In this document: one piece after another, positions 1 through 8,052 of the stretch | Layout of the letters: every line of letters begins with the position of its first letter | How positions within the stretch are numbered: the stretch's first letter is position 1 | Program-made: the position numbers and the translations under genes | NCBI RefSeq assembly: GCF_900111935.1 | Contig: NZ_FOYN01000002.1 | Location: forward strand, 853,373-917,372 | Length of the DNA stretch: 64,000 nt | Direction: 5' to 3' | Source: Halorubrum sodomense | Lineage (GTDB): Archaea > Halobacteriota > Halobacteria > Halobacteriales > Haloferacaceae | Notes under the pieces: model-generated | What the model was told of the DNA's origin: nothing | What the model saw: only the letters and a program-made list of their open reading frames with translations | Databases searched by the model: none

Positions 1-228
1 GCACCACGCGTCGAAGTCCTCCGCGCCGCACTGGTCCGCGATCGACTGGAGCGTCCCGATCTTCACCCGGTCGTGTAGCGGGACAGTGACGGTTCGGACC
101 TCGCCGGTGTCGGGGTTCGTGTACTTCAGAATCGCGTGGCTTCCGCGCTGTCGGTCTTTGCGGTAATCGAAGGAAGTGAGGACGCTGACGATCTCTCGGC
201 CGGAGATGTTTCGCGGCGGACCGCTCAT
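1..228 (-). CDS. hicA: HicA-type toxin, 3' end cut by window edge
   Basis: Predicted toxin (mRNA interferase with a double-stranded-RNA-binding-like fold) of a type II toxin-antitoxin pair. 76 codons are visible from the ATG at 226-228; the C-terminus lies outside the window. The visible part has the HicA/YcfA pattern: a helix beginning GREIVSVL, then a basic stretch leading to RGSHAIL with His31, the position of the catalytic histidine in HicA toxins, then a strand with VTVPLHDRVKIGTL. The start overlaps the hicB stop by four bases (ATGA), so the two are translationally coupled, with the antitoxin upstream. HicA proteins are short, so probably only a few residues are missing. Family assignment is confident; toxicity is inferred. 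Confidence 0.82.
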   Translation of the reverse strand, partial: MSGPPRNISGREIVSVLTSFDYRKDRQRGSHAILKYTNPDTGEVRTVTVPLHDRVKIGTLQSIADQCGAEDFDAWC

Positions 229-428
229 TCCTCGAACCAGGGAGCGTCCGGCTCGGGTGCGTCCGTGTCCGCCTCACGGGCTTCCTTCGTCAGTTCGACC
301 GCCTCGTCGAGGTTCGAAAGCGCCTCCTCGCGCGTCTCGCCTTGGCTGGCGACGTTCAGCTCCTGGTCGATCGCCGACCAACCGCCCTCGTCCTCCTCGA
401 TTAGGCGGATCTCTCGGCCAGTGCTCAT
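225..428 (-). CDS. hicB: HicB-type antitoxin
   Basis: Small acidic protein of 67 residues, the predicted antitoxin partner of the adjacent HicA. It has the HicB partial RNase-H-like pattern: a first strand (IRLIEEDEGGWSA) followed by ELNVASQGETREEALSNLDEA, the usual 'xxxGxTxEEAlxNlxEA' signature, then an acidic tail ending PDAPWFEE. It lacks the C-terminal ribbon-helix-helix DNA-binding domain seen in longer HicB proteins, as is common for archaeal short forms. The gene lies upstream of hicA and its stop overlaps the hicA start. The order antitoxin-toxin is the reverse of the classical E. coli hicAB order. Confidence 0.85.
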   Translation of the reverse strand: MSTGREIRLIEEDEGGWSAIDQELNVASQGETREEALSNLDEAVELTKEAREADTDAPEPDAPWFEE

Positions 429-527
429 GGGAGTCAGTAGTCATCACCGCGGAATAAGCGTTCTGTCGCTTCGAACACCGCTTTCGAACGCCCGGGCCGC
501 GGACGGTTCGATCCTCGGGGCACAGAA

Positions 528-950
528 ATGGGCTCGGGGATCGAGATTCCCTCCCGGCGAGACGAGGCCACTCCGTTCGCCTCCCCGCACGAACGCTGGA
601 GTGAAGCCGCGAGAGACGAACAGCCGACCGTGTTGACCGACGCCGAGGAACGGCTCGTCGAGGGGGTCTTGGAGGTGGGCGAGGTCATCGAGCGGGACAC
701 GTTCGAGTTCATGATCGAGGAGGGCCTGCCCGCGGAGGAGCTCCGAGTCCTCGGGGGCGACGGAACGGCCGAGGCGGCCATCGAGGGCCTCGAATCGAGG
801 GGGCTCGTCACCACCGAGCGGATCGAGGAGACGGTGCGCGACAGCAGTTCCATAGACGATTCGCTCGCCATCCCCGGAACGGAGTTCGAACGCGTCGAAC
901 GCCGGTACGTCCGCTTCACCGAGGAACTCGAAGCGGAGTTCCGCGAATAG
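528..950 (+). CDS. Conserved-looking haloarchaeal hypothetical protein
   Basis: Acidic soluble protein of 140 residues with no recognised domain. It is predicted to be mostly helical, with repeated Glu-rich helices (for example residues 40-60 and 100-140) and no signal peptide or membrane segment. A central helix-turn-helix-like stretch (AEELRVLGGDGTAEAAIEGL, about residues 70-90) followed by ESRGLVTTERI resembles the end of a winged-helix domain, but this is only an impression. The ATG at 528 gives the clean high-GC3 coding start. It is divergent from hicBA, with about 100 bp between the starts. Coding status is confident; function unknown. Confidence 0.7.
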   Translation: MGSGIEIPSRRDEATPFASPHERWSEAARDEQPTVLTDAEERLVEGVLEVGEVIERDTFEFMIEEGLPAEELRVLGGDGTAEAAIEGLESRGLVTTERIEETVRDSSSIDDSLAIPGTEFERVERRYVRFTEELEAEFRE

Positions 951-1028
951 GAGATCGGTCGCGTCCGACCGACCCCGTCGCTCAGTACAGACGAATCAAT
1001 TAGCGTCAGTTATCTCGGTGGCGCGCCG

Positions 1029-1106
1029 GTGAGCGGTCGCCGCAGGCGACCACGAACCGCCCGCGAGGGAGTCGGCCGACCGCAGGGAGGCCGACGAGGC
1101 AGGGAC
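1029..1106 (-). repeat. Dispersed two-hairpin element, copy A (shortened)
   Basis: Copy A of the intergenic element described in the findings, in minus orientation and lacking the outer conserved block. Hairpin II is a perfect 7-bp stem (GGTCGCC at 1035-1041 with GGCGACC at 1045-1051, loop GCA). Hairpin I is a perfect 7-bp stem (GTCGGCC at 1071-1077 with GGCCGAC at 1089-1095). Between them lies the conserved GCGAGGGA block. The element sits in the 350-bp gap between two convergent genes. The rest of that gap (1107-1300) shows no gene or recognisable site. Confidence 0.7.
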
Positions 1107-1300
1107 TCCGACCGTCCGCCGGATTCCCGACCGCAACGCGTCGCCCGACTCGTTCGCGAGGTATCACGTATGGAACAGGCGAACACCGGCGGCCGTATAG
1201 ACTTTCTTTCGACGACCGCCCCCGAATCTCGGCGTTCCCGGACCACCGATCCTCCGAGCGCCCGACCCACGCGATCGGCCGATCTCACCCGACGCCCGCC

Positions 1301-2821
1301 TCACTCCGGCCACGCCTCCCGCTCCCGCCGGTCCGCCTCGCCCGTGAGCTCCGGCGGCACCTCCTCCAACAGCACCGGCGCGAACGAGGCGCCGACGTGC
1401 CACGCGACGACCTCGTCGTCTAACGCCTCCAGCCGCACGTCCTGCTGGCCGTAGAATTCCCCCTCGACCGTACAGGAGCCGCCGCCGTCCGCGAAGCAGA
1501 CGTCGCCGCGCTCGTCGAAGGTGACCTGGACGTGCGCGTCGCGCGCGTCCTCGACGAACTCCCACGCGAACCGGTCGCTCCCGGCGAGGTCGTCGCGGCC
1601 GGCGAAGTAGTCGAGCGCCGCGGCCACCTCGCGTTCGACCCGGGTCGGCACGTCCCCGCTCTCGGCGCGCAGGTGGACCTTCACCGGCCGGTGGGTCGCG
1701 AGCGTGCTCGTCGCGTTCATCAGCCCCGCCGGCTCCTCGCCGTGTTCGAGCCCTTGGACGTGGCCGAGCTCGTGGATGACCGTCGCGTTCATGTCCGCGT
1801 CGGAGATCCGGGGGTCGACGGTCGCGGTCATCGGCGTGCGCGGCTCGTCGACGAGGAGGTCCGCGCAGCCGAAGTACCGCGCGTCCCCGTCCTCCACGCC
1901 GCACCGCTCCACGCGGTCGAACCGGAGGACGACGTCCGCCCGTTCCTCGTCCGCCACCCGCTCGTAGGCGACCGGGTAGCCGAGGTAGCGCCCGTCGTTC
2001 CGCTCCCAGTAGCCCGTCGCGGCCGCGACGACCGCGGAGACGTTCCGGTCGACCGCGCCGTCGTCGACGTAGAGACCGAGCGTCGTCTCCCCGTACGGAC
2101 TCGGGTGGACCAGCGACACGGTCCGCTCCCGCGTTTGGTTCGCGGTCGTCACGACGACCGGGTGCTCGCCGCCGGCCAGTCGCACGTTCGCGAACGCGAC
2201 CGACACCCGCTCCGCCGCGCCCCCGTCGAGCGCGACCGTCCGGTTCGCGCTCGCGCCGGCCCCGTACCGGATCCGGACGGTCTGGTTGCCCGCCAGATCG
2301 CCGGCGTTGGTCACGGTCGCCGTGACCGTGAGGTTCTCTCCGTACCCCACGCTGTCCGGCGCCTCGATCGCGGAGACCGCGAACGTCGCCGCGCGAGCCT
2401 CCTCGACGACCAGCGCTCGGGTCGCGGTCGCCTCACCGACGGACACCGTCAGCTCGTGTTCGCCCGGGGCGAGCGCCGCGGCGTCGACCTCGGCCGTCAC
2501 CGTCAGCGTCCCGTTCGCCGGGACGGACCGGTTCTCCGAGCGCAGCGTTCGGTCACCGACCCGGACCGTCACCCGGACGGAATCGAGCGTCGCGTCCGAA
2601 CCGCTCTCGCCCGCCGACCCGCCCGCGTCGCTCGCGAGGCCCTCCCACCGAGCGGTCGCCTCGATCGTCGCCCGTTCGTCGTGTTCGAGCGATTCGGGCG
2701 CGGAGACGGACTCGATCGACGGCGACGGGTCGGCCGGCCCGACGGCGTCGCCGCCGAGGCCGCCGCAGCCGGCGAGCGCGACGAGCAGTGCGAGGGCGAC
2801 GGCGGCGCTTGCGGTACGCAT
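1301..2821 (-). CDS. Secreted metzincin-like metalloprotease, lipoprotein
   Basis: Predicted cell-surface zinc protease of 506 residues. The N-terminus is a lipoprotein signal with a hydrophobic core and lipobox LAGC (Cys19). Residues 40-150 and 155-240 look like two Ig-like or CARDB-like beta domains rich in Thr and Val. The catalytic segment carries HELGHVQGLEH (residues 350-360), the HExxHxxGxxH zinc-binding motif of metzincins such as matrixins, followed by a Met at residue 368 in the position of the Met-turn. The C-terminal 130 residues form a further all-beta or mixed region of unknown role. The ATG at 2821 starts directly at the signal peptide. The substrate is unknown; a role in surface protein turnover is inference. 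Confidence 0.8.
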   Translation of the reverse strand: MRTASAAVALALLVALAGCGGLGGDAVGPADPSPSIESVSAPESLEHDERATIEATARWEGLASDAGGSAGESGSDATLDSVRVTVRVGDRTLRSENRSVPANGTLTVTAEVDAAALAPGEHELTVSVGEATATRALVVEEARAATFAVSAIEAPDSVGYGENLTVTATVTNAGDLAGNQTVRIRYGAGASANRTVALDGGAAERVSVAFANVRLAGGEHPVVVTTANQTRERTVSLVHPSPYGETTLGLYVDDGAVDRNVSAVVAAATGYWERNDGRYLGYPVAYERVADEERADVVLRFDRVERCGVEDGDARYFGCADLLVDEPRTPMTATVDPRISDADMNATVIHELGHVQGLEHGEEPAGLMNATSTLATHRPVKVHLRAESGDVPTRVEREVAAALDYFAGRDDLAGSDRFAWEFVEDARDAHVQVTFDERGDVCFADGGGSCTVEGEFYGQQDVRLEALDDEVVAWHVGASFAPVLLEEVPPELTGEADRREREAWPE

Positions 2822-2982
2822 CTCGTGTTCCCCTCGGGACCGGACACGGATAACGTTCGTTTCAACCAGGGGTCAGGTGCGGGGATGTCGGGCTCGCTCT
2901 CGCCTCGGCTCGGACCGACGCCGGACGCCAGGTTCGCGTCACCGAACGACACTGGCTTGTCGCCCACCCCCCAACCGGGAAC

Positions 2983-3130
2983 GTGACGCTTCGACGCGAC
3001 GTTCTCGCGGCGATCGACGCTGACCGCGGCTCGTTTCGGACCCGCCTCTCGGCGCTCGCCGACGAACGCGGGCTCGACCCGGACCTGGTTCCGGCCCGGT
3101 CCGCCGATCCCGACGACCGCGCGGAGCGCG
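2983..3130 (+). pseudogene. N-terminal part of the PAS gene, out of frame with the rest
   Basis: From the GTG at 2983 the first 49 codons read MTLRRDVLAAIDADRGSFRT and onward with the usual high-GC third positions. From about 3130 that frame loses coding bias and becomes Arg/Pro-rich. The PAS domain continues in the next frame from 3131. Skipping one G at about 3130 joins the two into one 183-residue protein. Either the gene is broken or there is a sequencing indel. Alternatively, the real gene starts at the ATG 3131 and this part is not translated. Confidence 0.45.
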
Positions 3131-3535
3131 ATGCTGGTCGACCGCGTCCGCGCGTTCGACGACGTCCCGCTCGGCCTCACCCTCACCGGACCGGCGTACC
3201 GCGACACGCCGATCGTTTACGTCAACCGGTGGTTCCGCGACTGGACCGGCTACGCGCTCGACGACCTCCGGGGCCGGAACCCCCGCCTGTTCCAGGCGGC
3301 GGACCCGGACGCCGATGTCCGCGCCGAGTTCCGCGACGCCCGCGCCGACTTCCGCGAGGCCCTCTCGACGTGGTCGCGGGTCACGGTCGAGGTCCGAAAC
3401 CGCCGCCGGGACGGGACGCCGTTCGTCGCCCACGTCTCGCTGCGGCCGCTCTTCGGCGACGCGGGCACGGTCACGCACTGGGTCGCCGCGCAGGAGCCGG
3501 AGCCGATTGAGGGGTCGGAAGCGCGGTTCGAGTAA
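3131..3535 (+). CDS. PAS-domain protein, probably frameshifted at its 5' end
   Basis: 134 residues forming a single PAS/PAC sensor domain: VPLGLTLTGPAYRDTPIVYV, then NRWFRDWTGY, the LRGRNPRLFQ segment, and a C-terminal PAC-like strand pair (RRRDGTPFVAHVSLRPLF, then GTVTHWVAAQ). This is the pattern of haloarchaeal PAS sensors that bind a small ligand or cofactor and pass a signal to an output domain, but no output domain is attached. An upstream reading frame (2983-3129) supplies a plausible N-terminal extension one base out of frame. It ends 40 bp from the stop of the convergent crtI gene. Confidence 0.65.
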   Translation: MLVDRVRAFDDVPLGLTLTGPAYRDTPIVYVNRWFRDWTGYALDDLRGRNPRLFQAADPDADVRAEFRDARADFREALSTWSRVTVEVRNRRRDGTPFVAHVSLRPLFGDAGTVTHWVAAQEPEPIEGSEARFE

Positions 3536-3574
3536 GGAAGCGACCGCCGCCGCCGCTCGAACGGATCCGGCCGC

Positions 3575-5179
3575 TCACCACAGCGTCGACGTCGGGACGA
3601 CCGACGGGAGCACGCCGCCGCCGGTCGCGTCCTCGACGACCGCCTCGGCGACGTGCTCGCCGCTGAGCAGGCACATCGGCACCCCGATGCCGGGGTTGGT
3701 GTACGCGCCGACGTAGTAGAGGCCGTCGACGCCGGGCGCGCGGTGCGCGGGACGGAGCGGCCCGGTCTGTCCGAGCGTGTGCGACAGCGCCAGCGCGGTC
3801 CCTCGAGGCGCGTTGAACCGCTTTCGGAAGTCGGAGACGCAGGCGGTCTCCTCGAAGACGATCCGGTCGCGGAAGTCGACCCCGGCGTGTTCGGCCAGGT
3901 CGTCGAACACCCGCTCGCGGAACCGCTCGCGGGTCTCCGAGTCGTCGTCCAGCCCGGCGGCCAGCGGCACGAGCAGGAAGACGGCCTCGTGGCCGTCGGG
4001 CGCCGCCTCGGGGTCCGTCTTCGAGGGGACGTGGACGTAGTACGCGGGGTCCTCGGGCCATTCCGGCTCGTCGAAGATGGCGTCGAAGTGAGGCCGCCAG
4101 TCGGTCGGGAACACGAGCGTGTGGTGGTCCAGGTCGACCTCGCCCTCGACCCCGAGGTACGCGAGATACGCCGATGGCGCGTACGTCCGCGACTCCCAGT
4201 ACGACTCGCGGTCGACGGTCCCGGCGGGGAGGAGGTCGCGCTCGACGTGCGGCGGGGCCGCGTTCGCCACGACGCGGTCGAAGCGGGCGCTCGACGGCGT
4301 CGCCGCGGCGTCGCCGCGCTCCGCACGACCCTCCGTCTCGACGGTGAACTTCGGGACCGACGCCGCGATCGACGGTTCGATCGCGGTCACCGGCTCGCTC
4401 GTCCGGATCGAGACGCCGAGTTCGCGCGCGAGGTCGGCCATCGCGTCGACGACGCTCGCGATCCCCCCGACCGGGTGATAGACGCCGAGGTTCATGTCGA
4501 CGTGGCTCATCAGCGTGTAGATCGCGGGCGTGTTGTACGGGGAGCCGCCGAGGAAGACGAGCTTGTACTCCGCGATCTGGCGGAGCTTCTCGTGGTCGAA
4601 GTAGTCGCCGACGTAGTCGTCCATCTCGCGGAGCTTCGGGAGCGCGCGCCCCGACCGCAACACGTCGGCGTCGATCATGTCCCGCAGCCGCGACCGGCTC
4701 GGGTAGACGAACCGGTCCATACCGAGGTCGTACGCCTCGGCGGCGTCCGCGAGGTAGTCGTCGAGGACGTCGCCCGCGCCCGGCTCGTACGACTCGAACA
4801 GCGCCTTCTGTCCCGCGCGGTCGGCCGGCATCGACGCGCGGTCGCCGTCCTTCCAGATCACCTCGTACAGGGGGTCGAGTTCGATCAGGTCGTAGTAGTC
4901 GTCCGTCGAGCGCCCGAAGAACTCGAAGAAGCGGTCGAACACCTCCGGCATGAGGTACCACGAGGGGCCGGTGTCGATCCGGAACCCGTCGCGCTCGATC
5001 CGCCCGGCGTACCCGCCGGGGTGTTCGTTCCGCTCGAAGGCGGTCACGTCCGCCCCCGCGTCCGCGAGGTAACAGGCCGCGGAGAGCCCGCCGAAGCCGG
5101 CGCCGACGACCGCGATCGACTCCCCGGCCAGCGGCTCGGCCGCGTCCGACAGGTCCGCGTCCGGTTGGGTGGGCATCAC
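3575..5179 (-). CDS. crtI: CrtI-family carotenoid desaturase
   Basis: FAD-dependent desaturase of 534 residues, full length for phytoene desaturases. The N-terminal dinucleotide-binding motif VVGAGFGGLSAA (residues 24-35) is followed by NEHPGGYAGRIERDGFRIDT, the classic CrtI start, then GPSWYLMPEVF. The C-terminus has GLYYVGAYTNPGIGVPMCL, the CrtI-type closing FAD motif. It probably introduces double bonds into C40 carotenoids on the way to lycopene and bacterioruberin. A CrtD-like 3,4-desaturase role cannot be excluded, because the usual crtD neighbours (lycopene elongase, CruF) are absent here. There is no obvious operon partner; the next gene upstream is a membrane protein of different function. 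Confidence 0.82.
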   Translation of the reverse strand: MMPTQPDADLSDAAEPLAGESIAVVGAGFGGLSAACYLADAGADVTAFERNEHPGGYAGRIERDGFRIDTGPSWYLMPEVFDRFFEFFGRSTDDYYDLIELDPLYEVIWKDGDRASMPADRAGQKALFESYEPGAGDVLDDYLADAAEAYDLGMDRFVYPSRSRLRDMIDADVLRSGRALPKLREMDDYVGDYFDHEKLRQIAEYKLVFLGGSPYNTPAIYTLMSHVDMNLGVYHPVGGIASVVDAMADLARELGVSIRTSEPVTAIEPSIAASVPKFTVETEGRAERGDAAATPSSARFDRVVANAAPPHVERDLLPAGTVDRESYWESRTYAPSAYLAYLGVEGEVDLDHHTLVFPTDWRPHFDAIFDEPEWPEDPAYYVHVPSKTDPEAAPDGHEAVFLLVPLAAGLDDDSETRERFRERVFDDLAEHAGVDFRDRIVFEETACVSDFRKRFNAPRGTALALSHTLGQTGPLRPAHRAPGVDGLYYVGAYTNPGIGVPMCLLSGEHVAEAVVEDATGGGVLPSVVPTSTLW

Positions 5180-5261
5180 GTCACCCTACGCGTCCGGGAG
5201 CGTTTACCCTGCGGTCATACCATGTTAGGGGCGTCGCCGTCGCTCGATTCCCTCGCCCCCG

Positions 5262-5939
5262 TCAGCCGTCGTCTCCGACGCCGTCGCCCTGAAGCCGCCG
5301 GGCGCCGAGCGCGAACAGCCCCAGCCCGATCAGGTAGAGCCGCCAGCCCGCGTTCGCGACCGGGAACCGGCGGTCGACCGGCTCCTCGACGTCGAGATCG
5401 GGGTCGCGCGGCTGGACCGGGTTATTGACGTGGACCGACTCGCTGGTGCCGCCGGCGCCCGCGTCGATCGTCCGGCTCCCCGTCTCCGGGTCGATCCGCA
5501 CGTCGACGAACGTCTGGACGAACCCGTCGGCAGTCGAGTACAGTATCTCCCCGTCGAGGCTGAAAAAGCGGTCGCGGAGCGGCCAGAACGCGTTCACCCC
5601 GTCGAGGTGGGTCCAGTCGAGCGCGACGTGCGCGAAGCCGTGGACGAAGAGGGCGACCCACGCGACCGCGACCCACCGCGGTGAGAGCCGCTCGCGGACC
5701 CACGACCGCTCCCGGACGCGGGTGTCGTAGTACAGCGCCAGGGCGGCGACCGCGGGGAACACGAAGTTGTGGCCGACGGTGCGGTGTGCGCCCTCCATGA
5801 CCACCCCGAGGAAGCTGTCCGCCTCCGGGAGGACGAGGACGACCAGCAGGACGGCGAGCGCGCGCCGGTCGTAGTACGCCCCGAGCAGCCCGGCCGCGAG
5901 CAGCAGCGCGAACCCGGCGTGAACGGCCGTCGAGGGCAT
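5262..5939 (-). CDS. Membrane-bound metal-dependent hydrolase-type protein (YdjM/DUF457-like)
   Basis: 225-residue integral membrane protein with four or five predicted segments. The start PSTAVHAGFALLLAAGLLGA, then LVLPEADSFLG and GAHRTVGHNFVF, match the pattern of YdjM-like membrane hydrolases (an acidic LPxxD site followed by HRxxxH). A later FVHGFAHVALDWTH adds two further histidines. The large loop (residues 130-200) faces out and is acidic. The ATG is immediately next to the stop of the upstream paralogue (stop codon 5940-5942), so the two are co-transcribed. Catalysis is not proven for the family in archaea. Confidence 0.7.
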   Translation of the reverse strand: MPSTAVHAGFALLLAAGLLGAYYDRRALAVLLVVLVLPEADSFLGVVMEGAHRTVGHNFVFPAVAALALYYDTRVRERSWVRERLSPRWVAVAWVALFVHGFAHVALDWTHLDGVNAFWPLRDRFFSLDGEILYSTADGFVQTFVDVRIDPETGSRTIDAGAGGTSESVHVNNPVQPRDPDLDVEEPVDRRFPVANAGWRLYLIGLGLFALGARRLQGDGVGDDG

Positions 5940-6620
5940 CTAGCGGGCCACCTCCGAGCCGTCCGCCGCGTCCCCGCCGCGGCTGCCGAACCGGACCGCG
6001 AGCGTCGCGGCCGCGGCGGCGACGACGACCAGCTGCCACCCGCCGTCGACGAACCGGAACTCGCGGTCGGCGCCCGGATCGAGGCCGGGACGGCCGTCGG
6101 GGTTCACCCACGAGGCGACCGGGTCGGCGACCGCGCCGCCGGCGGTCCGGAGCGGCAGGACTCCCGACCCGTCGCCGCCGAGCGCGAGGAACGTCTGGAC
6201 GATTCCCTCCTGCGTCGAGAACACGAGCCGCCCGCGGACGACGTAGCGCGCGTCCTCCAGCGGGTACAAAAGCGCCGCGCCCTCGCCGGCGAACAGCGCC
6301 GCGCCGATCCCGGCGACGACGAACGACGCGAGCGCGACCCACGCGATCCTGACCGCGCGCCGGCCGCCTCGATCGCGGAGGGTCGACTCCGCGCGCAGCG
6401 CCGTGTCCCAGTGTAGCAGTCCGCCGACGAGAAGGGGTGGCCAGACGGCGTGGAGGAGGGCGTTCGTCGCGCCCGGCACGACGAGGCTCGCGGCCGCGTC
6501 GAGGGAGGGGAGGACCGCGGCCGCGACGACGACCGCCACCGCGCGCCGGTCGAACGCGTCCCCCAGCAGCGCGGCCGCGAGCAGCGCCCCCACGGCCGCG
6601 CTCACGGGCGTCGGCGCCAT
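5940..6620 (-). CDS. Degenerate paralogue of the adjacent membrane hydrolase-type protein
   Basis: 226 residues with the same length, topology and loop layout as the next gene downstream (PTPVSAAVGALLAAALLGDA versus PSTAVHAGFALLLAAGLLGA), pointing to tandem duplication. The predicted active-site residues are largely gone. The LPEAD site reads LPSLD, the HRTVGH motif reads TNALLH, and the HGFAHVALDWTH stretch is replaced by a hydrophobic one. It therefore probably has a structural or regulatory rather than catalytic role. The two genes abut with no gap. The promoter presumably lies in the 43-bp gap to the gene upstream. Confidence 0.68.
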   Translation of the reverse strand: MAPTPVSAAVGALLAAALLGDAFDRRAVAVVVAAAVLPSLDAAASLVVPGATNALLHAVWPPLLVGGLLHWDTALRAESTLRDRGGRRAVRIAWVALASFVVAGIGAALFAGEGAALLYPLEDARYVVRGRLVFSTQEGIVQTFLALGGDGSGVLPLRTAGGAVADPVASWVNPDGRPGLDPGADREFRFVDGGWQLVVVAAAAATLAVRFGSRGGDAADGSEVAR

Positions 6621-6662
6621 ACGCCCACTGACGCTCGGAGCCGAATAAGCGCTCCGGGGAGC

Positions 6663-7571
6663 TTAGTTGCGGTCCTCCGGGTCCGCCTCGGGATCGCGGG
6701 GACTCGCGTCGGGGTCGGCGGGGTCCGCGTCGAACTCGAAGCTGTCGGCGGTCGAGTCGGGAGTCTCTCCGGACTCGTCGTCGCGGTCGCCGTCGGTGTT
6801 GCTGTTGTCGTTGCCGTCGCGGTCGCCGTCGGTGTTGCCGTCGCGGTCGCGGTCGACGGTTACGCGCTCACGGTCGGGTTCGCTCTCGCCCGCCCGGCCG
6901 CTCGCGTCGCTGTCACCGTCTCCTTTTCCGCCGCCGAGCAGCGAGACGGCCATCAGCCGAGCGCCGCCCGCGATCAGGTTCGCCAGGTGGAGCCCGACGA
7001 GGAGGCCGACGACCCCGAGCCCCGTCGCGAGGGCGGCCTCGGGCGCGGCGTCGACCGTCCACACCACCGGTTCGCCGTTCAGTTCACCGAACTCCGGGGA
7101 GTAGGGGTACCGGACCGGCGCGGCGACGAGGGACAGCGCGCTCGCGAGGACGGCGAGCGGCGCGAACGCCAGCAGCGTGACCCAGAACTTCAGCGAGAGG
7201 AACCCGAGCCCGCGCCACGTCGACGGCGCGGCGAGGTACGCGCGAACGGTCGCGATCGCGCCGGTCGACCCGTCGTTCGCGGCCGCGGGGATGTCGTCCG
7301 CCGCGACGAGGTCGGTGCCGAGCAGGCGGTTCGCCAGCCGCCGTTCGAGGCCCGCGACCGGCCGCGAGCCGACGACGGCGGCGGCCAGGACCCCGATCCC
7401 CACGAGGACGACCGAAAAGACGAGCCCGAACGCGAGCGCGAACGAGGCGACCCCCGAGTAGACGACCCACAGCGGGACCGCGACCAGGAGGTACAGGAGG
7501 CGGCGATACGTGCGGCCGTCGGCGACGACGCCGACGACGGGGAGGTTCGCGAGCGGTCGGCGGGAGACCAT
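6663..7571 (-). CDS. Membrane protein with a 'putative sensor' domain and Asp-rich repeat tail
   Basis: 302 residues when started at the ATG 7569-7571 (MVSRRPLANLPVVGVV); the longer frame upstream overlaps the next gene and has poor codon bias. Residues 20-260 contain a two-plus-two arrangement of membrane segments (YLLVAVPLWVVYSGVASFAL, then VVLVGIGVLAAAVV; FWVTLLAFAPLAVLASALSL, then LGVVGLLVGLHLANLI) typical of the 'Sensor' domain found in front of bacterial histidine kinases. No kinase or HTH follows. Instead there is a 75-residue hydrophilic tail with NTDGDRDGN repeats. It is probably a signalling or envelope protein; function unknown. Confidence 0.7.
   Translation of the reverse strand: MVSRRPLANLPVVGVVADGRTYRRLLYLLVAVPLWVVYSGVASFALAFGLVFSVVLVGIGVLAAAVVGSRPVAGLERRLANRLLGTDLVAADDIPAAANDGSTGAIATVRAYLAAPSTWRGLGFLSLKFWVTLLAFAPLAVLASALSLVAAPVRYPYSPEFGELNGEPVVWTVDAAPEAALATGLGVVGLLVGLHLANLIAGGARLMAVSLLGGGKGDGDSDASGRAGESEPDRERVTVDRDRDGNTDGDRDGNDNSNTDGDRDDESGETPDSTADSFEFDADPADPDASPRDPEADPEDRN
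6781..6837. repeat. 21-bp direct repeat encoding Asp/Asn-rich tail
   Basis: The 21-bp sequence at 6781-6801 recurs exactly at 6817-6837, a 36-bp period, and continues as a degenerate GTCGCG repeat to about 6860. It lies inside the sensor-domain gene and encodes the NTDGDRDG repeats of its C-terminal tail. Copy number could vary between strains by slippage. Confidence 0.75.
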
Positions 7572-7620
7572 ACCGCGACTGGTTCGCCGTCCGACAAAAA
7601 TCGGTCGCTCCCCCGGCGAC

Positions 7621-7959
7621 TCAGGCGAGGAAGAAGTCGATCGCGTTGCCGGACGACTGCCCCTTGTACAGCTCGGAGTAGCCGCACTCGGCGCAGGAGA
7701 CCACCACGAACTTCCGGTTCTGGACGTCGAACATCTTCGTGAGCCCGGTGCCGCTGGTGGCGATCTCGTCGGTCTCCGTCTCGGTGCCGCCACACTTCGG
7801 GCAGCCGTCGTCGCCGTCGCCGCCGAGCGAGGCGGGACGGTCGTCGGCTCCGGCGTCGGGGTCGCCGTCTTCGACCGAGCCGTCGCCCGCGCCGTCCCGC
7901 TCGTCGCTCGATTCGTCGTCGAAGACCGAGTACTCGGTCTCGTCGTTCTCGGAGGGCAT
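7621..7959 (-). CDS. Zinc-ribbon protein (DUF2082-like)
   Basis: 112 residues from the ATG at 7957-7959. An acidic disordered N-terminal half (residues 1-60) is followed by a zinc ribbon: CPKCGGTETETDEIATSGTG, then FDVQNRKFVVVSCAECGYSE, with the pairs CPKC and CAEC as zinc ligands. This is the pattern of the small 'nucleic-acid-binding' zinc ribbons of the DUF2082 type, where TDEI, FDVQN and CGYSE are the conserved patches. The protein ends SGNAIDFFLA, a hydrophobic tail typical of the family. No function has been demonstrated. It lies just upstream of the sensor-domain gene on the same strand. Confidence 0.78.
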   Translation of the reverse strand: MPSENDETEYSVFDDESSDERDGAGDGSVEDGDPDAGADDRPASLGGDGDDGCPKCGGTETETDEIATSGTGLTKMFDVQNRKFVVVSCAECGYSELYKGQSSGNAIDFFLA

Positions 7960-8052
7960 CGGCCGCGAGTCGTCGGTCGAGGGATAAACCTCTTGTGCCG
8001 TCGCCGGCCGCCCGTCGCCTACGCCGCCCACGCCGCCGCTCCCGCGCCGGCG

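Noticed and set aside
1029..1454. 141-residue plus-strand ORF over repeat copy A
   Set aside because: Basic, low-complexity translation of the repeat and of antisense to the metalloprotease gene.
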